Positions 1-8,808 of a stretch of DNA of 64,000 nucleotides are shown piece after piece (within the stretch, counting starts at the first letter, position 1; each line of letters starts with the position of its first letter). Under the pieces are notes generated by a model. The model saw nothing but the letters and a program-made list of their open reading frames with translations. It had not been told where the DNA came from and made no database searches. Made by a program: the position numbers and the translations under genes. Source of the stretch: Nonlabens ulvanivorans (GTDB lineage: Bacteria; Bacteroidota; Bacteroidia; Flavobacteriales; Flavobacteriaceae); assembly GCF_000732625.1 (NCBI RefSeq), contig NZ_JPJI01000032.1:930001-994000 (forward strand), written 5' to 3'.

Positions 1-370
1 TTTTTAAAAATATAAATGTAGACATGTTACGAGCTCGGTTTTTAGCAAGTTGTGCAATTTCTCCATGGAAATAGTTGTCAATCGTGTCAAACCACAATTG
101 CAGCCATATTCCAAAGTGTTCCATCTCAATAGAATGATTAACTGCAGTATCAACCTCTTGATGCTTTTCAATAGGATTGCCATGATAGCTTTTTGCTCTT
201 AATAAGCTAGTGTCCCAGAAATCAGTCAAGTGATTAAGATGTGCAGGCCAATCGTTGATTACACTATTAAAAATGGGGCCTAAATGCTCATTTTTACGAA
301 CCTTTTTATAGAACTCGTTAACTAGTAAAGCGATTTGTTCTCTAGAGTTAAGGAGCGATGTAGAGGTCAT
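1..370 (-). CDS. Group III truncated haemoglobin (partial, runs off window start)
   Basis: A reading frame opens at the ATG on the minus strand at 370 and stays open to base 1, giving about 123 residues; the stop lies outside the window. The protein carries the group III truncated-globin signature: an aromatic pair FY (residues 20-21) at the B-helix position, KSYHGNP (60-66), and an H-x-x-x-W-x-x-L stretch (HFGIWLQLW, from His85) in which His85 should be the proximal haem ligand. Family members are about 130 residues, so only a few residues are missing. Such globins bind O2 or NO in the cytoplasm; their exact role varies. A TAnnTTTG-like box (TACTTTTG, 408-415 read on the minus strand) lies upstream of the start. 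It is divergent from the zinc peptidase gene. Confidence 0.85.
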   Translation of the reverse strand, partial: MTSTSLLNSREQIALLVNEFYKKVRKNEHLGPIFNSVINDWPAHLNHLTDFWDTSLLRAKSYHGNPIEKHQEVDTAVNHSIEMEHFGIWLQLWFDTIDNYFHGEIAQLAKNRARNMSTFIFLK

Positions 371-497
371 GATACAATGGTCGATTAAAAAGGTGAATAA
401 ACACTTTCAAAAGTAAGTTTAATAAAATGGTTTTGCTTTTTTTAAAGAGTCATTTATAAGAGCTATTTTTAAATAATAATTAAAAAATAAAAATATC

Positions 498-1193
498 ATG
501 GGTGGAATGATGGGTTACTATATAATCGGTGGAGCAGTTTTTTTACTGAGCATGTTTGTAAGTAACAAGCTTAAAAGTAAGTTTAAAAAATACTCTCAAA
601 TTCATTTAAAAAACGGTATGAGTGGTGCAGAAATTGCTCAAAAAATGTTAGATGATAATGGTATTACTGATGTTAAGGTAATATCTGTAAAAGGTCAACT
701 AACAGATCATTACAATCCTTCTAATAAAACCGTAAATTTAAGTGAAGTTGTATACTCTGAACGTAATGCAGCAGCAGCAGCAGTTGCGGCACATGAAGTA
801 GGTCATGCTATACAACATGCAACAGCCTATAGCTGGATAGGGATGAGGTCTAAGTTGGTTCCTGTAGTAAGCATTGCGTCTAAATATTCACAATATGTAA
901 TTATGGGTGGACTTGCACTAGCAGCGGCATCTGCCTTTGGTAGTACCGTACTCTTAATAGGTATTATTATGTATGCAGTAGGTACTTTATTTGCCTTTGT
1001 AACTTTACCAGTGGAGTATGATGCTAGTAATAGAGCACTAGCCTGGTTAGAGAATGAAAACATGTTGACTCAAGAAGAGCATGCCGGTGCAAAAGATGCC
1101 CTTAAATGGGCTGCGCGCACCTATCTAGTAGCGGCAATAGGCTCATTAGCAACTTTATTATATTTCATATCAATCTTTCTAAGAAGACGATAA
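498..1193 (+). CDS. YugP-like membrane zinc metallopeptidase
   Basis: 231-residue protein of the neutral zinc metallopeptidase family 2 (Zn_peptidase_2, YugP type). The zinc motif HEVGH is at residues 99-103, within AAHEVGHAIQH, and a glutamate in PVEYDAS (about 173) is a candidate third ligand. A first hydrophobic segment (about 7-21), a pair around 135-171 and a C-terminal one (about 210-227) make it an integral membrane protein. It opens with MGGMM, so starts at residues 4 or 5 are equally possible; the first ATG is kept. The gene stands alone and ends at a bidirectional hairpin shared with the convergent saccharopine dehydrogenase. The substrate is not known from sequence. Confidence 0.88.
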   Translation: MGGMMGYYIIGGAVFLLSMFVSNKLKSKFKKYSQIHLKNGMSGAEIAQKMLDDNGITDVKVISVKGQLTDHYNPSNKTVNLSEVVYSERNAAAAAVAAHEVGHAIQHATAYSWIGMRSKLVPVVSIASKYSQYVIMGGLALAAASAFGSTVLLIGIIMYAVGTLFAFVTLPVEYDASNRALAWLENENMLTQEEHAGAKDALKWAARTYLVAAIGSLATLLYFISIFLRRR

Positions 1194-1212
1194 ATAAAAC
1201 AGAATTTTATTA

Positions 1213-1247
1213 AAAAAGGAGGATGATTTAAAACCATCCTCCTTTTT
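1213..1247. terminator. Bidirectional rho-independent terminator
   Basis: Arms AAAAAGGAGGATG (1213-1225) and CATCCTCCTTTTT (1235-1247) form a 13-bp stem with a T-run on each strand, between two convergent genes. Confidence 0.9.
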
Positions 1248-1259
1248 ATTTAATGTCAC

Positions 1260-2624
1260 TTATAAACTTAAGGGATTGTATCCCAGATATTCTATTTCGC
1301 TTTCGCGAAAGCGTATTCCATAATCTTCCAGCTCTTTTAAAATAGGCTCGTAAATAGGCGCTGTAATAGGTATTTGTACTCCAGGTGAGGTGATCTCGCC
1401 ATTTAAGATTTTAAGAGCGGCAATTGCAACAGGTAGACCAACTGTTTTTGCCATGGCAGTTTGCATATTGCCATCACCTAAACACACCATCGTACTGTCT
1501 ATCTGCTTCTTTTCACCATTAATCTCATATCCAAATTTATGATACATAACAATCATATCTTTTTCTCCATCTTGAAGAGTCCATGAGTCTTCTAAGATTT
1601 TTTGTAAAATCTGTGCAGGTGTAGCTTCTTTTAATGCTACCATCTTAGTAGCATTAAATAAATCTAATTCTACTAATTTATTCCACATGATATCGTCTTG
1701 ATCAATTTTTAGAACGTGACGCATTTTAAGTTCTGCAGAGTCTGTAGGTGAATATGGTAAAAAGCTATTCACAAAATCCCGGTAACTCATATTTTCAGAA
1801 TCTTCAATGGTGTAAGTATCGTCAGTCATTCCTAATTGTACGAACATATTCCAAGCCTTGCTAAAACCTACACGACGCATGGTGCCTCGATACAATGTGA
1901 GGATGTCATCGAGTCCGTATACCGAACGGTATTTTAAACTATTACGATTAGCATAAGCTTCAAATCTACCATAGACATCTACATCTAGAAATTCTGTTCT
2001 TCTAAATAACTTATGGTATGGTATGTATTTGTATTGACCTTCCTGAATGAATTTTGCCGCACCACCTTGACCTGCGGTAACAACATTACGAGGATTCCAA
2101 GTGAACTTATAATTCCACAAGTTATCGTCATTTTCAGGGGCAACTAATCCACCGGTAAAGGACTCAAATAATAAGATTTTACCACCTTGTGATCTTATTC
2201 TATCTAGCACTTGCATGGCGCTCATATGGTCGATACCAGGATCAACACCTATCTCGTTCATAAAGACAAGATTTTTTTCTATAGCACTTTCATTTAAGGC
2301 TTGCATTTCAGGACTTACATAACTGGCGGTAACCATTGATTTTCCATAAGCAATGCAATCTCTCGCCACTTCAATGTGAAACCTTGCAGGCAACATTGAT
2401 ATAACTATCGATGCTTTTTTTATATAAGATTTACGCTGGTCTTCATTAAAAATATCTAGTTGAACAGCTTCAACATTTTTATGATTTTGGCCTAGTAATT
2501 TTGCTTGATCTATATTTTTATCTGCTATCAAGAGCTTTAAATTCTCTTCTTCTGATTTTTTTAAAAGGTAATCGACTAGCACTCCAGTTGATTTACCTGC
2601 TCCTATAATCAGTATATCACGCAT
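1260..2624 (-). CDS. Saccharopine dehydrogenase family protein
   Basis: 454 residues, usual length for the saccharopine dehydrogenase/reductase family. An N-terminal Rossmann fold starts with GAGKSTG (8-14) and an acidic residue (Asp35) ends the second strand. The C-terminal catalytic domain has GVDPGIDHM (126-134) and WNYKFTWNPRNVV (170-182), typical of this family. The expected reaction is NAD(P)-dependent interconversion of saccharopine in lysine degradation. A glutaryl-CoA dehydrogenase at 23.2-24.4 kb would act later in such a route. Near the C terminus the sequence RFRESE (438-443) is encoded by a copy of the dispersed palindrome. Divergent from the DUF423 gene (53-bp gap). Confidence 0.85.
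   Translation of the reverse strand: MRDILIIGAGKSTGVLVDYLLKKSEEENLKLLIADKNIDQAKLLGQNHKNVEAVQLDIFNEDQRKSYIKKASIVISMLPARFHIEVARDCIAYGKSMVTASYVSPEMQALNESAIEKNLVFMNEIGVDPGIDHMSAMQVLDRIRSQGGKILLFESFTGGLVAPENDDNLWNYKFTWNPRNVVTAGQGGAAKFIQEGQYKYIPYHKLFRRTEFLDVDVYGRFEAYANRNSLKYRSVYGLDDILTLYRGTMRRVGFSKAWNMFVQLGMTDDTYTIEDSENMSYRDFVNSFLPYSPTDSAELKMRHVLKIDQDDIMWNKLVELDLFNATKMVALKEATPAQILQKILEDSWTLQDGEKDMIVMYHKFGYEINGEKKQIDSTMVCLGDGNMQTAMAKTVGLPVAIAALKILNGEITSPGVQIPITAPIYEPILKELEDYGIRFRESEIEYLGYNPLSL
1298..1313. repeat. Dispersed palindrome, exact 16-bp copy (in coding sequence)
   Basis: CGCTTTCGCGAAAGCG, inside the 3' end of the saccharopine dehydrogenase gene, read as RFRES. Confidence 0.95.
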
Positions 2625-2677
2625 ATCTGTTGTAATTTTGAGGCAATTTAAAAGACTTCTTATAAATAGATATACAA

Positions 2678-3073
2678 ATGGTTAAAAAGTTATTGATTGT
2701 AGGTATTATATATGCATTAACAGCTGTTGTTTTAGGAGCTCTAGGAGCGCATGCCTTAGAGAAATATCTAACAATCTACCAGTTGAAAAGTTTTGAAACA
2801 GGTGTACGTTATCAAATGTATCATGCCCTAGCACTTATATTATTAGCTTCTATTCCGCTTATAAGCGATAAGACTAAAAAAGTTGTTTTTTATTTATTTA
2901 CCATTGGTGTTATTCTGTTTTCTATTAGTATTTACCTGTTAACAACTACAAACTTGTGGAACATTGATTTTTCTTTTCTCGGGCCAGTAACTCCTATAGG
3001 TGGATTGCTACTTATCTCTGGTTGGATTGTGCTTCTGTGGAAAATTATTTCAAATAATTCTGTTAATAGATAG
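2678..3073 (+). CDS. DUF423 family membrane protein
   Basis: 131-residue inner-membrane protein with four predicted hydrophobic helices. It carries the DUF423 pattern GALGAHAL (21-28), VRYQMYHALAL (43-53) and a late PIGG (107-110) followed by GW. The family (YgdD in E. coli, TMEM256 in animals) is small and widespread and has no assigned function. The gene is divergent from the saccharopine dehydrogenase gene and precedes pckA, which has its own promoter box. Confidence 0.88.
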   Translation: MVKKLLIVGIIYALTAVVLGALGAHALEKYLTIYQLKSFETGVRYQMYHALALILLASIPLISDKTKKVVFYLFTIGVILFSISIYLLTTTNLWNIDFSFLGPVTPIGGLLLISGWIVLLWKIISNNSVNR

Positions 3074-3093
3074 GGAGAGAGATATATGATTTC

Positions 3094-3101
3094 TATTTTT
3101 G
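3094..3101 (+). promoter_or_regulatory. -7 promoter box of pckA
   Basis: TATTTTTG matches the Bacteroidetes -7 consensus TAnnTTTG, 33 bp before the pckA ATG. I see no clear TTG at the -33 position. Confidence 0.5.
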
Positions 3102-3134
3102 CATCCTAAACCTTAGCTAAACAAAAGGATAATC

Positions 3135-4745
3135 ATGGGTTCAAATACCTTAGTTACGAAAACGATTTCGTTAGAAGAATGGGGAATTAAAAATTCCAAA
3201 ATTAATTATCAACTACCACCAGCAGAGCTGCAAAAGATTAGTGTTGCTAGCTATGATGGTAAAGAAACCGCAAACGGCACACTCGCTGTTAACACCGGTG
3301 AATTTACTGGTAGATCGCCGATGGACCGCTTCATTGTAAGAGATGAGGTTACCGAGGACAAAGTCTGGTGGGGTAATATCAATATACCTTTTGAATCGGA
3401 TAAATTTGATGCATTACTTCATAAAGTGACCTCTTACCTGGATGGTAAAGATGTTTTTGTGAGAGATGCGTATGCCTGTGCACATCAAGATTATAGACTC
3501 AATATTAGAGTCATTAATGAGTATCCGTGGTCTAACATGTTTGCTTATAATATGTTCTTAAGGCCAGAGAATGAAGAGTTAGAGAATTTCTCTCCAGAAT
3601 GGACTGTTATAAATGCACCGGGATTTATGGCAGTACCTGATCAAGACGGTACAAGACAGCATAACTTTGCTATTCTTAATTTTTCTAGAAAGATTGCTTT
3701 AATAGGTGGAACCGGTTATACTGGCGAAATCAAAAAAGGAATTTTTAGTGCGCTCAACTTTATTTTGCCTGTGTATAAAAATACTTTGCCTATGCACTGT
3801 AGCGCAAACGTAGGAAAAGATGGAAGTACAGCCATCTTTTTTGGTTTAAGTGGTACAGGTAAAACAACTCTTTCTACAGATCCAGATCGAGCATTGATTG
3901 GTGATGATGAGCATGGCTGGACTTCAAATAACGATGTTTTTAATTTTGAAGGTGGTTGTTATGCAAAGGTGATAAATCTGGATGCAGAAGGTGAGCCAGA
4001 AATTTACAATGCTATTAAGCCTGGTGCGATTTTAGAAAATGTTATCTTGAACGCTGATAAAACAGTAGATTTTAAGGATACATCTATTACCCAAAATACG
4101 AGAGTAAGTTATCCTATCTTCCATATCGACAATATTAAGAAACCTTCTGTAGGAGATAATCCTAAGAATATTTTCTTCTTAACTGCAGATGCTTTTGGAG
4201 TATTGCCTCCTATATCTAAATTAACTCCTGGTCAAGCAGCATATCATTTCATTAGTGGTTATACTGCAAAAGTAGCAGGAACAGAAGCTGGTATTACAGA
4301 GCCAGTTCCTAGCTTCTCTGCTTGTTTTGGAGCCCCATTTATGCCTCTTCACCCTACAAAGTATGCTGAGATGTTGAGTGCGAAAATGAAAGAAACAGGT
4401 GTTAATGTATGGTTAGTAAATACAGGATGGACCGGTGGACCATATGGTGTTGGTTCGCGAATGAAGTTGAAATATACTCGAGCGATGATTACAGCAGCAA
4501 TGGACGGTAGTCTAGAGGCTGCAAATAAGGACAATTATCACGTGCATTCTGTTTTTGGTGTTGCACAACCACGTACTTGTCCAAATGTCCCTACAGATGT
4601 TTTAAGTCCTAGAGCAACATGGAAAAATGATGAAGGTTATTATGAAACCGCATCAAAGTTGACTAATGCATTTAGAGATAACTTCAAACAATTTGAAGAT
4701 TATGCTTCTTCAGAAATAATGGCAGGAGCACCACTGAAGTATTAA
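3135..4745 (+). CDS. pckA: Phosphoenolpyruvate carboxykinase (ATP)
   Basis: 536 residues, normal length. It converts oxaloacetate and ATP to PEP, CO2 and ADP, the first committed step of gluconeogenesis, in the cytoplasm. Visible signatures are the substrate loop TGRSPMDRF (58-66), the kinase-1a P-loop GLSGTGKT (237-244) and the kinase-2 motif GDDEHGW (256-262). Start is the ATG at 3135, just after an AAAAGGA stretch. The gene is monocistronic: own promoter box upstream and a strong hairpin terminator downstream. Confidence 0.97.
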   Translation: MGSNTLVTKTISLEEWGIKNSKINYQLPPAELQKISVASYDGKETANGTLAVNTGEFTGRSPMDRFIVRDEVTEDKVWWGNINIPFESDKFDALLHKVTSYLDGKDVFVRDAYACAHQDYRLNIRVINEYPWSNMFAYNMFLRPENEELENFSPEWTVINAPGFMAVPDQDGTRQHNFAILNFSRKIALIGGTGYTGEIKKGIFSALNFILPVYKNTLPMHCSANVGKDGSTAIFFGLSGTGKTTLSTDPDRALIGDDEHGWTSNNDVFNFEGGCYAKVINLDAEGEPEIYNAIKPGAILENVILNADKTVDFKDTSITQNTRVSYPIFHIDNIKKPSVGDNPKNIFFLTADAFGVLPPISKLTPGQAAYHFISGYTAKVAGTEAGITEPVPSFSACFGAPFMPLHPTKYAEMLSAKMKETGVNVWLVNTGWTGGPYGVGSRMKLKYTRAMITAAMDGSLEAANKDNYHVHSVFGVAQPRTCPNVPTDVLSPRATWKNDEGYYETASKLTNAFRDNFKQFEDYASSEIMAGAPLKY

Positions 4746-4764
4746 TTGTATCAACTTTATTATA

Positions 4765-4797
4765 TAAAAAAAGTCCCTTTATCTAAGGGACTTTTTT
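4765..4797 (+). terminator. Rho-independent terminator of pckA
   Basis: AAGTCCCTT and AAGGGACTT arms flanked by an A-run and a T-run, 20 bp after the pckA stop. The symmetrical runs also allow it to act for hemD on the other strand. Confidence 0.88.
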
Positions 4798-4805
4798 GTG
4801 TTTAA

Positions 4806-4833
4806 ACATTACGCTTTCGCGAAAGCGTAATGT
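4806..4833. repeat. Dispersed palindrome, extended to a 28-bp perfect dyad
   Basis: The 16-bp core CGCTTTCGCGAAAGCG (4812-4827) is flanked by ACATTA and TAATGT, so the symmetry reaches 28 bp with no mismatch. Its last base is the first base of the hemD stop codon (minus strand), and it sits right after the pckA terminator. Confidence 0.95.
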
Positions 4834-5579
4834 TATTTATCTTCTTTAATGTAATTTTCAATAGCCATAGTCATTGAAGGAGACTCAGGTGTAGGAGCTT
4901 GTATATCGATACGTAGTCCCATGTCCTCGGCAGTTTTCATAGTAGTATTTCCAAAAACAGCGATTCGTGTTTTATCCTGAGTAAATTCAGGAAAATTCTT
5001 AAACAATGATTCTATTCCACTAGGACTGAAGAATACTAAAATATCGTATTTCACGTCTGCTAGATCAGAAAGATCACTTATTACGGTACGGAAAAAAGTT
5101 CCCGAGGTCCACACTACTCCTAAAGCATCCATTTGTTCTGGTACTTCATCTTGAAGTTTGTCAGAACTTGGGATTAAAAACTTTTCGTTTTTATGCTTTT
5201 TAATAAGAGGAACTAGTTCTTTGAAGGTACGTTTACCAACATAAATTTTACGCTTGCGGTACACTACATATTTTTGCAAATAATAAGCAACAGCTTCACT
5301 TTGGCAGAAGTATTTCAACGAGTCTGGAATTTTATATCTCATTTCTTCGGCAACTCTGAAGAAATGGTCGACACTATTACGGCTAGTTAAAACAATGGCA
5401 GTGAACTTGCTAATGTCTATTTTTTGCTCGCGTACTTCTTTAGAAGGAACACCTTCTACATGTATAAACGAACGGAAATCTATCTTAACCTTAGTACGAT
5501 CTACTAAAGTCTGATAGGGTGAATTTTCCATTTTAGGTTCAGGTTGGGAAACTAAAATTGTCTTCACTTTCATAGGCAT
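4833..5579 (-). CDS. hemD: Uroporphyrinogen-III synthase
   Basis: 248 residues, HemD fold: two alpha/beta domains with little sequence conservation. The family features visible are VLTSRNSVDHFF (64-75) and a late FFSPSGIESLF segment. It cyclises hydroxymethylbilane to uroporphyrinogen III in haem synthesis. The start region reads MPMKVKTILVSQPEP; the second Met (5573) is a possible alternative since homologues usually begin MKVKTILVSQPEP. It lies 11 bp after the DUF4271 gene on the same strand, a pairing common in flavobacteria. Confidence 0.9.
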   Translation of the reverse strand: MPMKVKTILVSQPEPKMENSPYQTLVDRTKVKIDFRSFIHVEGVPSKEVREQKIDISKFTAIVLTSRNSVDHFFRVAEEMRYKIPDSLKYFCQSEAVAYYLQKYVVYRKRKIYVGKRTFKELVPLIKKHKNEKFLIPSSDKLQDEVPEQMDALGVVWTSGTFFRTVISDLSDLADVKYDILVFFSPSGIESLFKNFPEFTQDKTRIAVFGNTTMKTAEDMGLRIDIQAPTPESPSMTMAIENYIKEDK

Positions 5580-5590
5580 TCTTTTCTTTA

Positions 5591-6244
5591 TTAGTAGGCT
5601 CTAGACAGCATAATATACTTATATAAAAGTAGATAGGGTGCTGTTTCAAGCGCGCAAAGATACAAAATAAAATAAAAAGAGTGTTGAAGTAGTGACTTTG
5701 AATAGGTATAAAGGATTATAAAATTATAAATAACAAACATGAAAATACTTACAAAGCTTATCAATCGTACCGCTACTATAGAATCATGAAAGGTGTAATA
5801 AATTAATAGATTAACAATAATTAGTAATATACCTAAGACGGCTCTATAAGTATTTCGATGGTATTCGATTAATTCTAATATCTCATCAAACTTCATTAAA
5901 GACGCAATCATCATAGAGAAATATCGCTTTGCAAGAATAAATATGGTTAGTCCAGTTAAGATGAGTGTAAATGTCTTAAAATCTAATAATGATTGACCTT
6001 CAGTAAAGGATAGTTTTGTAATCCATAAAGCCAAACCAATAGTGTATACGGTCACTGTAATGATTCTGAGACCATGATTTGGGTTCTCGTTCCTAGAGAC
6101 TTTAATGTATCGATTACTTATCGCAGCACTTAGTAAGTGATAAAATTCACTTTTGTAAATCCACTTTGCAATTACTAATAGTAACAGACAAAATGCGATA
6201 ACTATGGTAGCCCAGTTATTTATATATGATTCTCTCAGTTCCAT
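5591..6244 (-). CDS. DUF4271 membrane protein
   Basis: 217-residue polytopic membrane protein with about six hydrophobic helices and short loops, matching DUF4271, a Bacteroidetes-only family of unknown function. It is the first gene of a two-gene unit with hemD, so a link to the envelope or to haem metabolism is possible but unproven. It is divergent from the glycosyltransferase gene at 6319. Confidence 0.82.
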   Translation of the reverse strand: MELRESYINNWATIVIAFCLLLLVIAKWIYKSEFYHLLSAAISNRYIKVSRNENPNHGLRIITVTVYTIGLALWITKLSFTEGQSLLDFKTFTLILTGLTIFILAKRYFSMMIASLMKFDEILELIEYHRNTYRAVLGILLIIVNLLIYYTFHDSIVAVRLISFVSIFMFVIYNFIILYTYSKSLLQHSFYFILYLCALETAPYLLLYKYIMLSRAY

Positions 6245-6318
6245 AGGTTGTAAAAATAAGTTCTTTTGTTTTTCGTTAGTACAGCTAGGCTATTTATTTC
6301 GTTATTTTTACCAACTCT

Positions 6319-7047
6319 ATGAAGAAATCAATTGTAATAATTCCTACTTATAACGAAAAGGAAAATATATCCATGATAATTGAGTCTGTGTTCTCTCTTT
6401 ATCAAGATGTACATGTATTAATTGTAGATGATAATTCACCAGATGGTACATCTGCGATTGTAGAGGATTATCAGTCAGGTTTTTCTGATAGACTTTTTTT
6501 AGAAAAAAGAGCTGGGAAACAAGGCCTAGGTACTGCTTATATACATGGTTTTAAATGGGCTCTAGTTAGAGATTATGATTACATATTTGAAATGGATGCA
6601 GATTTTTCACATAACCCTGCAGATCTATTTAAACTTTACACCGCCTGTGAGCTTGGTGCAGATCTTGCTATAGGAAGTAGATATGTAAAAGGTGTTAATG
6701 TGGTAAACTGGCCTATGTCACGTATTTTACTGTCTTATGGAGCTTCAAAATATGTTAGATGGATTACTAGAATGCAAATTCACGATACTACAGCAGGATT
6801 TGTATGTTATAAAGCTAGTTTATTAAGAAAATTTAATTTGAATAAGATTAAATTTGTAGGCTACGCATTTCAAATAGAAATGAAGTTTAAAGCGTGGTTA
6901 CTTAGAGCTCAGATTGTTGAGGTGCCAGTAATTTTTACAGACCGCTCTAGAGGTCATTCTAAGATGAGCGGCGGTATTATAAGTGAAGCCGTTTTTGGGG
7001 TTTTAAAAATGAAGATAAGTAGTTTATTAGGGAAACTAGATATATGA
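6319..7047 (+). CDS. Polyprenol-phosphate mannosyltransferase-like GT2 glycosyltransferase
   Basis: 242-residue family 2 glycosyltransferase resembling dolichol-phosphate mannose synthase (DPM1 type). VDDNSPDGT (36-44) binds the nucleotide sugar and EMDADFSHNP (91-100) carries the DxD metal motif. GHSKMSGG near the C terminus is also typical. No C-terminal membrane anchor is present. It probably transfers a sugar from a nucleotide sugar to polyprenyl phosphate; the sugar cannot be told from sequence. First gene of an operon: its stop overlaps the pyrC start (ATGA). Confidence 0.88.
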   Translation: MKKSIVIIPTYNEKENISMIIESVFSLYQDVHVLIVDDNSPDGTSAIVEDYQSGFSDRLFLEKRAGKQGLGTAYIHGFKWALVRDYDYIFEMDADFSHNPADLFKLYTACELGADLAIGSRYVKGVNVVNWPMSRILLSYGASKYVRWITRMQIHDTTAGFVCYKASLLRKFNLNKIKFVGYAFQIEMKFKAWLLRAQIVEVPVIFTDRSRGHSKMSGGIISEAVFGVLKMKISSLLGKLDI

Positions 7048-8384
7048 GAAAGACGTTAATTAAAAATGCCAAGATTGTTACTGATGGAATCACTAGAAAT
7101 GGTGATCTTCTTATTGAAGGTGATGTTATAAAAGAGATTTCTGAAAGTATAAGTGCCAAAGATGGTAATACAATTATTATCGATGCAGAAGGTAAATACT
7201 TATTACCAGGTGTTATAGATGATCAGGTTCATTTTAGAGAGCCTGGATTGACTCATAAGGGAAATATTGAATCTGAAAGTGCAGCTGCGGTCGCCGGAGG
7301 AATTACCACCTACATGGAAATGCCTAATACCTCTCCACAAACGACAACCATTAAAGAATGGGAAAATAAAATGGCTATAGCTGCTAAAGATAGTTATGCC
7401 AATTATGCTTTCATGTTTGGTGGGACGAATGATAATCTAGACGAAATTCTTAAGGTAGATGTAACTAAAGTGCCTGCGTTAAAGCTGTTTTTAGGATCGT
7501 CTACTGGTAATATGCTGGTTGATGATAAAGAAGTGCTTAAAAAAATATTTTCTAACGTAAAGTTGAGAATAGCACTACATTGTGAAGATGAAGCAACCAT
7601 CAAAGCTAATTTACAGCAGGCTATTGATACCTATGGAGATGATATCCCTATGGAGCAACATCCTATTATAAGAAGTGAAGAAGCTTGTTATCTAAGTAGT
7701 TCTGGAGCAGTTGAATTAGCCAAAGAAACGGGTGGTAGGATTCATGTATTCCATCTTTCAACAGGGAAAGAAACAAATCTTTTTAATAATAAAAAGGCTA
7801 TTAAGGATAAGCAAATCACATCAGAAGTCTGTATACATCATCTGTGGTTTAGTGATGAAGATTATGCTGCAAAAGGTTCATTAATTAAATGGAATCCAGC
7901 TGTGAAAACAGCAAAGGATCGTGAAGAAATATGGGAGGCATTACTAGATGATCGTATCGATGTAATTGCCACAGATCATGCGCCTCATACTATTGATGAG
8001 AAATCTAATTCTTATTTAAAGTGTCCTAGTGGTGGACCATTAGTGCAACATGCTTTACCGGCTATGATGCAGTTTGTTGCAAAAGAGAAAATATCGATTG
8101 AAAAAGTAGTAGAAAAAATGTGCCATAATCCAGCATTGTTGTTTGGTATTGCAGATCGTGGTTTTATTAGAGAAGGCTTCAAAGCAGATCTTGTACTTGT
8201 TGATCCCAATAATCCATGGACGGTAACTAAAGATAATATATTGGCAAAATGTGGGTGGTCACCTTTTGAAGGTGTTACCTTTAATAGTCGTATCACTCAT
8301 ACGTTTGTAAATGGTCACCTAGCATATCAAAATTTCAAGGTAAATCAGGTGAAAAATGCTCAAGCGCTTACTTTTCAACGATGA
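7044..8384 (+). CDS. pyrC: Dihydroorotase
   Basis: 446-residue amidohydrolase of the class I dihydroorotase group. It forms dihydroorotate from carbamoyl-aspartate in pyrimidine synthesis. Candidate metal and catalytic residues: His63 in QVHFREPG, His179 in ALHCED, His237 in VFHLST and Asp311 in ATDHAPH; Lys147 in ALKLFLG is a candidate carbamylated lysine. In the usual DxHxH motif the first His is Gln61 here; as I recall this replacement is normal for Bacteroidetes enzymes. It overlaps both neighbours by 4 bp, so the three genes are likely translationally coupled. Confidence 0.92.
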   Translation: MRKTLIKNAKIVTDGITRNGDLLIEGDVIKEISESISAKDGNTIIIDAEGKYLLPGVIDDQVHFREPGLTHKGNIESESAAAVAGGITTYMEMPNTSPQTTTIKEWENKMAIAAKDSYANYAFMFGGTNDNLDEILKVDVTKVPALKLFLGSSTGNMLVDDKEVLKKIFSNVKLRIALHCEDEATIKANLQQAIDTYGDDIPMEQHPIIRSEEACYLSSSGAVELAKETGGRIHVFHLSTGKETNLFNNKKAIKDKQITSEVCIHHLWFSDEDYAAKGSLIKWNPAVKTAKDREEIWEALLDDRIDVIATDHAPHTIDEKSNSYLKCPSGGPLVQHALPAMMQFVAKEKISIEKVVEKMCHNPALLFGIADRGFIREGFKADLVLVDPNNPWTVTKDNILAKCGWSPFEGVTFNSRITHTFVNGHLAYQNFKVNQVKNAQALTFQR

Positions 8385-8800
8385 GAAAGTTGTTAGCGAT
8401 TTTAAGTTTATTGATAATAGGAGCTTGCTCTGGTATAGAAAGAACACCAAAGCCAGATCCTTTTTTTGATACTGAAAAAATGGCTTCTATAATGACAGAT
8501 GTTTATTTAATTGAAGGTTCTATGACTTCTAATCGTAAATCTTTTGTCGATTTGGGAATTATACCGGATCAATACGTTTATCAAAAACACGGTATTGACA
8601 GTATCTCATTTAAGAACAATTTTAATTATTACGCAGATAGGGTAGAGGATTTTATTGAAGTTTTAGACTTAGTTGATAAAAAATTACTAGTCATTAAAGA
8701 TAGCGTGACAGCAAGACAAAATAATATCAATAAAGCTGTTCCCCAATTAGACTCTATATCAAAAAATAAGATTGATAAAGTTCTAGAGTCTGTAAAATAA
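8381..8800 (+). CDS. DUF4296 lipoprotein
   Basis: 139 residues beginning with a lipoprotein signal: hydrophobic MRKLLAILSLLIIGAC with the lipobox cysteine at 16. The mature part matches DUF4296 (MASIMTDVYLIEGS region), a Bacteroidetes family of unknown function. It overlaps the pyrC stop by 4 bp (ATGA), so it is the last gene of the glycosyltransferase-pyrC operon. No terminator hairpin is visible in the 8 bp before the convergent next gene. Confidence 0.85.
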   Translation: MRKLLAILSLLIIGACSGIERTPKPDPFFDTEKMASIMTDVYLIEGSMTSNRKSFVDLGIIPDQYVYQKHGIDSISFKNNFNYYADRVEDFIEVLDLVDKKLLVIKDSVTARQNNINKAVPQLDSISKNKIDKVLESVK

Positions 8801-8808
8801 GCTTCTTC

